Below are positions 8,468-18,122 of a stretch of 40,032 nucleotides of DNA, one piece after another. The position numbers and the translations under genes are program-made. The notes beneath the pieces were generated by a model. That model did no database searches and was not told the DNA's origin. It saw only the letters and a program-made list of their open reading frames with translations. The DNA lies in NCBI GenBank assembly GCA_938083015.1, contig CALKCX010000007.1:1-40032 (forward strand), written 5' to 3'. Source of the stretch: an uncultured Microcaldota archaeon. Lineage in GTDB: Archaea > Micrarchaeota > Micrarchaeia > Anstonellales > J096. Numbering within the stretch: the stretch's first letter is position 1; each line of letters opens with the position of its first letter.

Positions 8468-9622
8468 TCAATTTACTTTCATATCTAATTCTAAACCATA
8501 CAATATTACTGGTGGTTGTCTCTTAGTTGCACAAGGAGACAGAATTGTACTACATCGCTCAGTCATATTTACTAAACCAGCTACATATACCCAAGAATTC
8601 ATAGAATTGGAATTAAGACCTAAAGCATCATCTATATATTTATGATCTCCAATTGATATTAGGCCCATTTCAAATCCCCTATCTGTTACTGGTGGACAAC
8701 ATATCATATAGGTACCAGTTCTAAATAATCTCATTCTTCTAATGTTTATTCCGACATACCAATCTGGAGTTGTTTTTGATATATATTCTGATATCTCCAT
8801 TTTAGCTTTATTGTAATCTTTTGTATCGTGTGCTCTTATTCCTGTTAATACGTGTTGTTTCCAATTACCTAAGTCAATTACATAAATTGGCAATAATTCT
8901 AATCTATGAGTTTCTTTAGAAATCTGTTCGTAATAAACTACAATTTGAAGATTTAATATATTTGAAATAACACCTCCTGGTCCGTCTTTTTCAATATATT
9001 CATTATCTGAAGGATTAGCTTTCTTATATTCTATAAATTGCTGAATTATTCTACCTGTTTCAGAATTAACAGGTACTTTTGTATCACCATTATTGAAAAC
9101 TAAGCGTGGAATCTGAAAATAGACACTTCTAGTTCCCATTGACCTTCCAACACAATCCATTTTAACTTTATACATAAGATAATCAGGTTGACTAATAACC
9201 CAGTATTCTTGTCCATCTATAGTTTCTCTAGTTACTTTTACACTAACAAGTCTATAACCAGAAGCTTTGATCATACTAGTAGGTTCTCGATACATTGGTT
9301 TACCTGTTATTAAATGTGAACTATTGCCAGGTTCATTTGTATCAGGACCAGTTGTGTATAAGTATAATTTATCCATAGTACTAACAGTAAGACGACCAGT
9401 TTCAAATGTACATATTCTACTAGTTAATATACCACAGCTATTGAATGATATTAAAAAAGATATACCAGTTGCTAATAAAAAAGCTCTGTAATATTGTTGT
9501 AAATTAGATGCAGCTTTATCTATTACTGATTTAACTCTTTCTCTAAAGCTCATAGATGGTCTGGTATTCAATTCAAGTTTCTGTTCTTTCTCTATTTCAT
9601 TTTGAAGTTGATTGAACTTCAT
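8468..9622 (-). CDS. Hypothetical single-pass membrane protein with Cys-containing extracytoplasmic domain
   Basis: TM segment AFLLATGISFLISF near the N-terminus. Track start is 9655; MKFNQLQ at 9622 looks more likely given the TATA-like stretch just upstream. Confidence 0.65.
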   Translation of the reverse strand: MKFNQLQNEIEKEQKLELNTRPSMSFRERVKSVIDKAASNLQQYYRAFLLATGISFLISFNSCGILTSRICTFETGRLTVSTMDKLYLYTTGPDTNEPGNSSHLITGKPMYREPTSMIKASGYRLVSVKVTRETIDGQEYWVISQPDYLMYKVKMDCVGRSMGTRSVYFQIPRLVFNNGDTKVPVNSETGRIIQQFIEYKKANPSDNEYIEKDGPGGVISNILNLQIVVYYEQISKETHRLELLPIYVIDLGNWKQHVLTGIRAHDTKDYNKAKMEISEYISKTTPDWYVGINIRRMRLFRTGTYMICCPPVTDRGFEMGLISIGDHKYIDDALGLNSNSMNSWVYVAGLVNMTERCSTILSPCATKRQPPVILYGLELDMKVN

Positions 9623-9727
9623 ATAAATTATTAAGCGAAAGATATTAAAAAACATTTACTATTATTTATTATATGCATATAGTATGGTTTTTACAAGAAA
9701 CGCTGTTGTTATTTGAAGGTATGAAAA

Positions 9728-10159
9728 ATGAACGTCAATAACATAGATATAGAATTAAGATATAATAATATATTTATAGTATCCAAGATAGAGGATCAAA
9801 ACATTGTAATGCTATTTAAAAACATCGTCCTTAAAGCTATTAGAGATCTGTATTATGAAAAATATTCATTTATAAAATATCCTAGAACAAAAGAGGAAAT
9901 TAGAAAATTATTTGAAGAAATATTTAATGGATCTAGAGATAAATTAATTGAAATTGTTGCAGATCAAATTCAGATAATAAAAAGTCTATTGGAAAAGTCA
10001 AATGAAATAATCTATGGTGAAGCAAAGTATACTATAGAAGATCACAATAGAAAGAAGCTATTAAAACTAATATCAGATAGGAATTTATTCATAAGAATAT
10101 TTGATCATGTAATTTTTCCATTTGTTAAAATCAAACAGAAAGATAAGCTTAAGAACTAG
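9728..10159 (+). CDS. Hypothetical protein
   Basis: 143-aa ORF filling the gap between neighbours; helical, charged; no family recognised. Confidence 0.55.
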   Translation: MNVNNIDIELRYNNIFIVSKIEDQNIVMLFKNIVLKAIRDLYYEKYSFIKYPRTKEEIRKLFEEIFNGSRDKLIEIVADQIQIIKSLLEKSNEIIYGEAKYTIEDHNRKKLLKLISDRNLFIRIFDHVIFPFVKIKQKDKLKN

Positions 10160-11177
10160 CCATTATTAGAGATTCTCTTATTCTATAGATTTTTCCATCT
10201 ATTTTAGTATTCCTATTCACATATTCAACTATTTTAACATCTTTAAACCCGACTTTTTCCATCAATTTCATCAACTCTAAATCTATTTCATAGTAAACTC
10301 CATTGATAATAGAATTGGATACGTTGTAAAATAAAATTCCCCCTTTGAGTATATCGTAGAATCTATAGAATAATTCCAGAGATTCTTCTAAATATTTCTG
10401 CTTAATAGGCAATATTCCTGTTCCATCGGTTTTAGATTTTATAAAAGATGTCATCATCCTTCCACGAATTATACGATAATCTTGATTTAAAGTAGTTAAA
10501 GCTAATTCTACACCATATATTTTCGTATAATCTATGTTATTTAAATATGGAGGAGACGTAATTATTATATCTACTGGTTTATCAAATTCAAATGCAGATT
10601 TCATCTCTAATTCTGGTTTTACACCTTCTATTTTTTCATCTATCATTCTAGAAAAATGCTTTTTAAATCTATTAAATAAATTCGGAGTTGGCCTAGGTCT
10701 TATTTTAATCACGCCCCCGTCTTTATATATGTATGAACTTTCCATTGCAGCTCTAATCAAAGCTAATAAATGTAATTCAGTTTTATTCTCTACCCAATAT
10801 CTAAGACGTTTAAGAATATCGTAATTTGTCTTAGAGAAAGCTCTAGAAAGGGGAAATAGTTCGAAATATATGTCAACTTCACCATCAATCTTATCAAGAG
10901 AAGGAATATCGTATTCTAAATTCCAATCATTTGTCTTAACATAACTAAGTAAGTATGCAAATGGAGACACATCAGTACCATAAGATTTTATACCTAATTC
11001 TTTAGATCTAAGCAAAGTAGTACCACTTCCCATAAAAGGATCGCCGATATAATTTACATCTATCTTAGTCTTAGCTAGACTTAAACATCTATCTACAAGT
11101 CTCCAAGAGAAACCTTCTTTATAAGGGTACCAATTATATACAGGTCTAATTAGATTATCTCGATAGTTAAATAGCAT
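10149..11177 (-). CDS. SAM-dependent DNA methyltransferase-like protein (N4-cytosine/N6-adenine type)
   Basis: DPFMGSGTTLL (FxGxG) followed by DIIITSPPYLNNIDY (SPPY). Start moved to MLFNYRDN at 11177, preceded by TTTTTTAAA on this strand. Confidence 0.8.
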   Translation of the reverse strand: MLFNYRDNLIRPVYNWYPYKEGFSWRLVDRCLSLAKTKIDVNYIGDPFMGSGTTLLRSKELGIKSYGTDVSPFAYLLSYVKTNDWNLEYDIPSLDKIDGEVDIYFELFPLSRAFSKTNYDILKRLRYWVENKTELHLLALIRAAMESSYIYKDGGVIKIRPRPTPNLFNRFKKHFSRMIDEKIEGVKPELEMKSAFEFDKPVDIIITSPPYLNNIDYTKIYGVELALTTLNQDYRIIRGRMMTSFIKSKTDGTGILPIKQKYLEESLELFYRFYDILKGGILFYNVSNSIINGVYYEIDLELMKLMEKVGFKDVKIVEYVNRNTKIDGKIYRIRESLIMASS

Positions 11178-11210
11178 ATGTTTAAAAAACAGTATAGTTA
11201 TAAATAGATT

Positions 11211-11897
11211 ATGGAACATGAGATAAAGAATCTTGGTCATACAGAGATATTAGTAGTTAAAATGCAAAAAGGAGAAGACATTTTCGTACAACCTGGATCT
11301 TTAGTAGCTAGTAAAGGTAAAGTAATTATCAAAGTTGAGAAAATGGCCAAATCTATAGTTGATTCTATTACAGCATTTGTAGCTGGTGACGAATCTTTTG
11401 TAAAAAATAGAATAAGTGCATTAGATAATGTAGAATTGATAATAGCTGGTAATCACAGTGGAGCTATAGTTGAGATAGATGTAAAAAACGGTCAAGGGTA
11501 TTATCTTGCAGATAGTTCTTATTTGGCACATATTGGAGATTTAGATATTAATTATCAAATATCCGGTAGTTACATAACTGATGTGATAAAAAAGACTATA
11601 AGTAGTAATGTCGGATTGTTAATAGGAAAGATAAGTGGTAATGGTAAATTATTTTTAGAAGCTGATGGGGGCGCTGTATTGTATAATTTAGGTGAAGGAG
11701 AAATTTTAATAGTAGACAATTATAATTTCTTGGCCACTGATATAGATTGGAGAGAAAACGTAACTATGATAGATACGAATGCTGATCTTAAGACTAAACT
11801 TCTATCAGGAGAAGGGTGGATGTTACAATTCAAAGGACCAGGAAGAGTTTGGATAAAAGTAGGTGCATTTAGACCTAGACGTCTTAACCCTGCTTAG
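11211..11897 (+). CDS. AIM24 family protein
   Basis: Glycine-rich repeats: EIDVKNGQGYYLADSSYLAHIGDLDINYQISG, GKISGNGKLFLEADGGAVLYNLGEGE, GEGWMLQFKGPGRVWIKV. Confidence 0.8.
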   Translation: MEHEIKNLGHTEILVVKMQKGEDIFVQPGSLVASKGKVIIKVEKMAKSIVDSITAFVAGDESFVKNRISALDNVELIIAGNHSGAIVEIDVKNGQGYYLADSSYLAHIGDLDINYQISGSYITDVIKKTISSNVGLLIGKISGNGKLFLEADGGAVLYNLGEGEILIVDNYNFLATDIDWRENVTMIDTNADLKTKLLSGEGWMLQFKGPGRVWIKVGAFRPRRLNPA

Positions 11898-12828
11898 CTA
11901 TAAAATTTATAATATCGATAAACACATCAATTATATTTTCAGTAATCTCTATTCTTCCCCCTATACCTCCATAATGTGCTCCAAATTCCGCATTAATACC
12001 TTTTCTCTTAAAGTATTCATTTATAATCTCGGCCACATGATAATTATTGTAAATTGTTCTTATCGAAAACTTATAATGTTTTCCCGTTCTTGATAAGACA
12101 ATAGTATTAGGATTAAAATTATTAGCTAAATATCCTGTTTGATGGTTTGGTTCAACAATTAAAATAGACCAATCTTTATATATGTGCCTACTTATTATCG
12201 CCGGTTTGACCATAGTTATCATATTTAACTTTTGATCAAGTAAATCGTATAAAGGTTTTGCTTCTTTATAATCAATACCTGGTCTAAGATATGGCGGGAT
12301 ATCTGCTAATAAAGAAGCTTTTACAAGATCTTTTATTATATTCATATTTTTCTCATCTAGATTTGATAATTCACCTGTATTGGTCAAAAGGATATAGATT
12401 AAGTAACTAGTACTTGGTGATGGTAAAACTATATGTCCATGAATTTTAAGCTGTCTATGATTACTATAAGCTATGTGATGATCAATTATCAATCTTGGAT
12501 TTCTAGATGTTGTCGATCTACTAGGTATTGTATCTAAGATTACTACTTCGAAATCCTTTTCTTCTTTGTTATGAAAATGCCAATTCTGCCCATTGTATTC
12601 TATAGTTTTAACATTTAAGCTATCGTCAATGACCATTCTTACTTCTCTTTTTCTTAATCTCAATATTAAACTTAATATCATCATTGATGTTATTGCATCT
12701 ATATCTGGAACTCGATGAGTATGAATTTCTATTTTGGATTTATCTTGTAAAACTCTTTTAAAAGTATCTATTTGTTTCTGAGAAGGAGAGACTTTAAAAA
12801 AATCGAAATTATTGATAAATACCACCAA
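11884..12828 (-). CDS. DHH-family phosphoesterase
   Basis: IHTHRVPDIDAITSMMI, VILDTIPSR, LIIDHHIAYSN; C-terminal GAHYGGIGGRIE. Confidence 0.82.
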   Translation of the reverse strand: MVVFINNFDFFKVSPSQKQIDTFKRVLQDKSKIEIHTHRVPDIDAITSMMILSLILRLRKREVRMVIDDSLNVKTIEYNGQNWHFHNKEEKDFEVVILDTIPSRSTTSRNPRLIIDHHIAYSNHRQLKIHGHIVLPSPSTSYLIYILLTNTGELSNLDEKNMNIIKDLVKASLLADIPPYLRPGIDYKEAKPLYDLLDQKLNMITMVKPAIISRHIYKDWSILIVEPNHQTGYLANNFNPNTIVLSRTGKHYKFSIRTIYNNYHVAEIINEYFKRKGINAEFGAHYGGIGGRIEITENIIDVFIDIINFIAKQG

Positions 12829-12834
12829 ATATTT

Positions 12835-13173
12835 TTATGCTCCTTTTAGCTCTTGCTCAAGAACAGATCTTAATCTTTCTAAGCTCTCACCTTTAACTTT
12901 TATCTGTCCTTCTAGCTCTTTTAATTTATTGTCTAATAGGTTTTTTAGATTCTGTAATTCTTTGACCACATCTTCTTTCTCTCGCTCTACCATTATAGAG
13001 CCATATATTTTATATACTTTATCTCCTTGATAATCTTTTAGGACTTCTAGACTTCTATCTAATTCCATAGATTGATATTTAAGTTGCTCAGCAAAATCTA
13101 TCATACCTCTTAATTCAGCTTCTCTCTTTTGATACTCTACAACCTTTTCCTCTAATTTAGCTCTGTCTATCAT
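12835..13173 (-). CDS. pfdB: Prefoldin beta subunit
   Basis: Two coiled-coil helices flanking YQGDKVYKIYGSIMVEREKEDV. Confidence 0.88.
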   Translation of the reverse strand: MIDRAKLEEKVVEYQKREAELRGMIDFAEQLKYQSMELDRSLEVLKDYQGDKVYKIYGSIMVEREKEDVVKELQNLKNLLDNKLKELEGQIKVKGESLERLRSVLEQELKGA

Positions 13174-13192
13174 AATAGTTTAATGAACTTAA

Positions 13193-13768
13193 TTATTTAA
13201 ATACTTTTTCATGATTACTCTTGACGAATGAAGATAATCCTTGATTAGATTTTGAATAATCTAACATATAACCAAATCTATAGAATGGGTGTCTTGCAAT
13301 AACTCTGCTTATTCTAATTAGTTTTAGATATATATCGTATATATCAGAAGGATCTATATCATCAGGAATGGTATCTATAATACGATAGACGTTGTTGGCC
13401 ATAAGATTGTAAACTTCTCTAAGAATAGATTCGTCTTTATTAGCATCGTATTTATTCAATAATCGGTCAATTTCATTCATCTTATCTGTAAGTAATTTAA
13501 AATTAATCAAAGATTGATAAAACTCTGGCCATGTTTTAAGATGTATATGAAGTTTCGATAAATACTCATGATATGCATCGTGACAACCTCTACATAAACA
13601 TATTAGATTAGAATGACTATCAGAACCACCTCTAGATCTAGGTAAGATGTGGTGTAATGTAAGCATCTTATACCATGTTTTATTCAATCTAGTTTCGTGT
13701 CCATTGTTGCATATGAAGCATTCTGTGTATACTTGCTTTACTTCTTCTCTTATAGTCTTGTTATTCAT
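13193..13768 (-). CDS. HNH endonuclease family protein
   Basis: CFICN...LTLHHILPRSRGGSDSHSNLICLCRGCHDAYH; overlaps the end of lonB by 4 nt. Confidence 0.88.
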   Translation of the reverse strand: MNNKTIREEVKQVYTECFICNNGHETRLNKTWYKMLTLHHILPRSRGGSDSHSNLICLCRGCHDAYHEYLSKLHIHLKTWPEFYQSLINFKLLTDKMNEIDRLLNKYDANKDESILREVYNLMANNVYRIIDTIPDDIDPSDIYDIYLKLIRISRVIARHPFYRFGYMLDYSKSNQGLSSFVKSNHEKVFK

Positions 13769-15846
13769 ATTGTCTCTGTTTTAGGTAAAGATATGGAAGA
13801 AGCTTGTTTAAGATTAGTTTCTATGTATTTTCTAAACATTTCAACAACTTCTCTTTTCTTAGGGTGTTCATCTAAAGCGTATTCTAATACTTCATCAAAA
13901 GTTTCAACCAATATTATTCGATCGTTTTTATATTGTATATCCTGTTCTAATACTTTAGGTACTATTACGTAAGATATGTTTGCATCCATTGCTGCAGCTA
14001 TCTTTTGATTAATGCCTCCGACTGCCAATACCCTTCCTTTTAAATCTAATGAACCTGTCATAGCAATATCTTGTCTTATAGGTATTTTAGTAATAGAAGA
14101 AACAATTCCTGTTGATATCGATATTGAAGCTGAGTCTCCTTCGGTATTGTAACTTTGTACAAACTCTATATGAATATCGTAACTATTTATCTTAGGCCCC
14201 ATAACACTTTTAAGAAAACCTAAAATTATATCAATTGATTCTTTTGCTATCTCTCCTAGACCACCACTTGCATAGACATTTCCCTTTTTATTAGTCTTAA
14301 TAGTAGCTATTTCTATAGGTAATACTATACCTTTAACAGGATAACCTAATGTATCTGTCATAACAGCTAATCCGTTTACCATACCAACTACTTTACCATT
14401 ATTATAGAATCTTTTATATCTCTTTATGTTTTCTACGTATTTAGCAATCATCTGTTCTTCGACAGTTCTCATCTTACTCTTGGCCATTTTTACATGTTCA
14501 GCAGATACATAAGTAGCTCCGTCTCTTTTAGCAAGATCTCCAGCTTCTCTAACTATTCCTCCAAGTTCTCTTAATCTTAATGTCAAATACCCTCCTTTGC
14601 CGGCCATCTCTTGTGCAATCTTTATTATCTCTTCAACGGCCTCTTTAGTAAAATGTGGTATTTTTCCATCTTTCTTTACTTCTTGTGCTACGAATATTGC
14701 AATTTTATATCTGTTATCAGGAGTATCTTCCATTTCATCATCCATGTATATCTCATACCCTTCTCCTCTTATTCTACTTCTTAAAGCAGGATGAATATGA
14801 TTTACATCTTTATAATTACCAGCAGCTACTAATACAAAATCGGTAGGTCCAGGATGGGTTTTAACTAATGCTCCAGAAGAATTTTCACTTTGACCTGTTA
14901 TTGAAAATTGTTTTTCTTGCATTGCAGTCAATATTTTTTGCTGTTGATCTAAAGACAATGTAGCTATTTCATCTATAAATAAAACACCTTTGTTTGCCTT
15001 ATGTATTGCTCCAGCTTCTACTCTAAGATGTGCAGGTGTACCTAACCCACCACTTTGAAAAGGATCGTGTTTAACATCTCCTAATAATGCTCCTGCTTTA
15101 GCACCAGTAGCATCTATAAATGGAGCAGAGAGTTTACCAGTATTATCTACTATAAGCTTAGGTGCATTAGATTGAAATGAAGGCATTCTAGTTATAGTAC
15201 CAAAATTTCTAAAGAATGGAAATACAATATAATTTAATATTATAAATGCTAGACCAGCAGTAACAAGAAATGCTAATGGATTCTTAAGCTCATTTGATCC
15301 TAGATAACCTATAAGTAATGAACTTATCAAAGCTGTTAACGTATCTGGTGTTTTTCTTTTAGGAGTAGTTACATCGTAATTGATGTTTTGAAGTTTTGCA
15401 TAGTATTCAATTATTCTTCTACCAAGACCTCTTTTATCTGTAAGATAAATAGGTATTAGTTTGGCCTTACCTTCTCTTGTCAATTTTTCTATTAGACTTA
15501 ATTCTTTAGGCGAATAATATATTGAAAGATTATTCCTTATAATATAATCGTAATCAGGATATGTTTTTACGGCCTTTATATAAGGTTCGTTTTCAATAAC
15601 AGGATTTGGGTATACAAGAATATCTTCTAATTCTTCTGTATTATCTAATAGCTCGGCCATTGCCTTAGCTAACATACTTTTACCAGTACCAGGTGAACCT
15701 ATTAATAACACGTGTCTTCTCTGCTTACTGGCCAATCTTATAAGCTCTTTTGCTCTCTCTTGTCCAATAACTTGGTCTATTAATCTATCTGGAATTTTTA
15801 TTTCTTCTGTAGTTTTAAAATCAAAGCTGTTCATATCTAATCCCAT
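13765..15846 (-). CDS. lonB: Archaeal membrane Lon protease (LonB)
   Basis: LLIGSPGTGKSMLAKAMAEL; two hydrophobic segments; GVLFIDEIATL; EGDSASISISTGIVSSITKIPIRQDIAMTGSLDLKGRVLAVGGINQK. Confidence 0.96.
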   Translation of the reverse strand: MGLDMNSFDFKTTEEIKIPDRLIDQVIGQERAKELIRLASKQRRHVLLIGSPGTGKSMLAKAMAELLDNTEELEDILVYPNPVIENEPYIKAVKTYPDYDYIIRNNLSIYYSPKELSLIEKLTREGKAKLIPIYLTDKRGLGRRIIEYYAKLQNINYDVTTPKRKTPDTLTALISSLLIGYLGSNELKNPLAFLVTAGLAFIILNYIVFPFFRNFGTITRMPSFQSNAPKLIVDNTGKLSAPFIDATGAKAGALLGDVKHDPFQSGGLGTPAHLRVEAGAIHKANKGVLFIDEIATLSLDQQQKILTAMQEKQFSITGQSENSSGALVKTHPGPTDFVLVAAGNYKDVNHIHPALRSRIRGEGYEIYMDDEMEDTPDNRYKIAIFVAQEVKKDGKIPHFTKEAVEEIIKIAQEMAGKGGYLTLRLRELGGIVREAGDLAKRDGATYVSAEHVKMAKSKMRTVEEQMIAKYVENIKRYKRFYNNGKVVGMVNGLAVMTDTLGYPVKGIVLPIEIATIKTNKKGNVYASGGLGEIAKESIDIILGFLKSVMGPKINSYDIHIEFVQSYNTEGDSASISISTGIVSSITKIPIRQDIAMTGSLDLKGRVLAVGGINQKIAAAMDANISYVIVPKVLEQDIQYKNDRIILVETFDEVLEYALDEHPKKREVVEMFRKYIETNLKQASSISLPKTETI

Positions 15847-16360
15847 AATATTGAATAAGTGTTTTTAAAAGTTGTTTTTTCTCTTCATCACCATCTATAA
15901 TTAAGCGATCGTTTTCTTTCTTGATTTCAAGACCTAGATTATGATAATTGTTTATTTCAATTATAGCTTCTTCTGGATTCTCTATTTTACCAAATATCTC
16001 AACGTCTATATCTAATGTTAGACCTGCTAATGGATGATTATGATCTATCATTACTCTACCAGAATTAACAGATATTACTTTGCCTTTTAGATTATTTACA
16101 ATTACAATTGCCCCACGTACAATATTTTTAACATCATCTCCGAATATTCTTATAGGATAAACTTTAATTAATCTTGGATCTCTATGACCAAATGCATGCT
16201 CAGGATCTAATTTCATGCTAATCTTATTGGCCTTTGTTAATTCGTATTCTTCAGTTATCTTACTTAACATCAATTGATTACCTATTTCATAATCATTTTC
16301 AGTCTTATATAGGATGTTACCATAAATATCTCTTATCTCTATTTTATACTTATACAACAT
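15821..16360 (-). CDS. FKBP/SlyD-like peptidyl-prolyl isomerase
   Basis: KMKLDPEHAFGHRDPRLIKVYP and VMIDHNHPLAGLTLDIDVEI resemble SlyD-like proteins. Confidence 0.75.
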   Translation of the reverse strand: MLYKYKIEIRDIYGNILYKTENDYEIGNQLMLSKITEEYELTKANKISMKLDPEHAFGHRDPRLIKVYPIRIFGDDVKNIVRGAIVIVNNLKGKVISVNSGRVMIDHNHPLAGLTLDIDVEIFGKIENPEEAIIEINNYHNLGLEIKKENDRLIIDGDEEKKQLLKTLIQYYGIRYEQL

Positions 16361-16395
16361 GCTTTAAATATTTTTAACATCATTTTAAAAACTAT

Positions 16396-17313
16396 ATGAA
16401 CAGATTGTTATGGATAGTCATAATCTTAGGTGGAATACTATTATTATCGGAAGCTTTGTTATGGTTATCTATGTCTCCATCGAGAAGTAATGGAAGGCCC
16501 GAATATATAGAGATTGATAATCCATTAGAATTTCGATTTGTATCGTCTAGCAATAATGTTAGATTGATTGGATCTAATGTTAGCAATTACGTTAGAGAAT
16601 TGTTAAAAAATTATTATAAATCGAATGATCAAGTTATAGGTTATTTAGAAGAAGGAAAGATGGATGAGCTTTTAGAGATAGCTAAAAAACACGGATTTAG
16701 AGTATATATTAAGACCATTTTTCAAGATAAAGATTATAATACTTCTATTGAATTGTATTTACCTTATCAGAATTTTACCAATAGGTATTTGGTATTAAAA
16801 GGACCAATGGTATACTTTCAAGGTAAAATCTACAGTAGAGATGGTGGAGACATAATTAGATATATAAATACTACTCAATATTATGGTGAAGATGAATTCT
16901 ATATAGATAAAATATTAGAGACTAGAAAACTATACGTGTTTTCATTTGAAAATAGAAGTAAATTAAACGAATACTCGAATGCAATTATATCAGATAGATG
17001 TGTTTTAAATAAGACTGTTGATTATAAGAAAGATTACGTATATAAACTAGATTTGAAGGCAATCTATGTTAATAGAAGTTTTAACGATATCAATAGAATA
17101 TATCAAGATTACCCTGTTATATCTTGTGACATAAGCTATATAGATCAACCTGTTAATAATCCGGATGAAATAGTTGAACAATATATTTTATTATTGACAA
17201 ATAACTTTGGTATAAGCCATATATATAATACGACTAATCTAAGTACTAGCTATAAATTGCCTGTTAGTTACACTATTAGCGGAAATGTTTTATTAGATTA
17301 CGAAATAGGATGA
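16396..17313 (+). CDS. Hypothetical protein with N-terminal signal/TM helix
   Basis: LLWIVIILGGILLLSEALLWLS at the N-terminus, then Asn-rich extracytoplasmic-type sequence; overlaps the NFACT start. Confidence 0.65.
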   Translation: MNRLLWIVIILGGILLLSEALLWLSMSPSRSNGRPEYIEIDNPLEFRFVSSSNNVRLIGSNVSNYVRELLKNYYKSNDQVIGYLEEGKMDELLEIAKKHGFRVYIKTIFQDKDYNTSIELYLPYQNFTNRYLVLKGPMVYFQGKIYSRDGGDIIRYINTTQYYGEDEFYIDKILETRKLYVFSFENRSKLNEYSNAIISDRCVLNKTVDYKKDYVYKLDLKAIYVNRSFNDINRIYQDYPVISCDISYIDQPVNNPDEIVEQYILLLTNNFGISHIYNTTNLSTSYKLPVSYTISGNVLLDYEIG

Positions 17314-18122
17314 GGCCTCTTTATAGATTAGAATTCATATATTTGATTAGAGAACTTAAAATATTAGAAGGTCAAATATTGGATAATGTTTATAAATACA
17401 AAGATATTTATAGAATGAAATTTAGAAGACATTCTTTAAATATTCAAGTACCTATTAGATTGAATATAGCTTATATTCAATATCCTAATGATAAGCATGA
17501 TCAAGTAGTAATTAAGTTAAGAAAACATGTTGGAGAAAAACTATTAAACATCGAGCTTGTAGATATGGATAGATTGGTAAAAATGGTATTTGAGAATATG
17601 CAAATCTATATTGAATTCTTTGGTAAAGGTAATATTATTATAGATGATGGAGAGAAATTTTATACGAATTATCCTAATCCTGCTAAGACTAAACCAATAG
17701 ATACGATTAAACTAGATGATGTTGAAAAATATATATCAAATCTTTTTGGTAAACCTTATATTGAAGATTTAAAACATATAGTTACAGGTAATCCTATACA
17801 GGATTTAGATAGAATTCAACCTATGCTAGGCCCATATAGCTGTGGTAACGATTTTAGAGTGTTACCATCTAAAAATTGTATTATTCAAGATTCTCTTAGT
17901 AAGTTAATAGAACAATATTATGAATTAAAAATAGAATTGACATCAGATAGATATGAAAAATTAATAGCTAGTAAAACTAAATTGATAGCTGATATAGAAC
18001 AAGTAGAGAAACAGATTGAAGATTATCAGACTATGGCAAGACTTATAATAGATAATTACGAGAAAGTTGAAGATGAGATTCAGAAGAATAAGGATAAAGA
18101 TAAAATATTCTTAGATCTATGA
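17310..18122 (+). CDS. NFACT/NEMF (RqcH) homologue, N-terminal half only
   Basis: LEFIYLIRELKILEGQILDNVYKYKDIYRMKFR, RLNIAYIQYP, VIKLRKHVGEKLLNIELVDMDRLV; ends in the central coiled coil at 270 aa. Confidence 0.75.
   Translation: MRPLYRLEFIYLIRELKILEGQILDNVYKYKDIYRMKFRRHSLNIQVPIRLNIAYIQYPNDKHDQVVIKLRKHVGEKLLNIELVDMDRLVKMVFENMQIYIEFFGKGNIIIDDGEKFYTNYPNPAKTKPIDTIKLDDVEKYISNLFGKPYIEDLKHIVTGNPIQDLDRIQPMLGPYSCGNDFRVLPSKNCIIQDSLSKLIEQYYELKIELTSDRYEKLIASKTKLIADIEQVEKQIEDYQTMARLIIDNYEKVEDEIQKNKDKDKIFLDL

Noticed and set aside
9673-9741. Possible 22-aa upstream ORF (MHIVWFLQETLLLFEGMKNERQ) overlapping the 9728 start
   Set aside because: Short, no clear promoter spacing and no supporting pattern beyond an open frame.
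13193-13768. HNH gene as a homing endonuclease within an intron or intein of lonB
   Set aside because: It is a separate downstream frame overlapping the lonB stop by 4 nt, and LonB reads through uninterrupted.
13697-14846. Plus-strand ORFs at 13697, 14597 and 14655
   Set aside because: Antisense to lonB and HNH.
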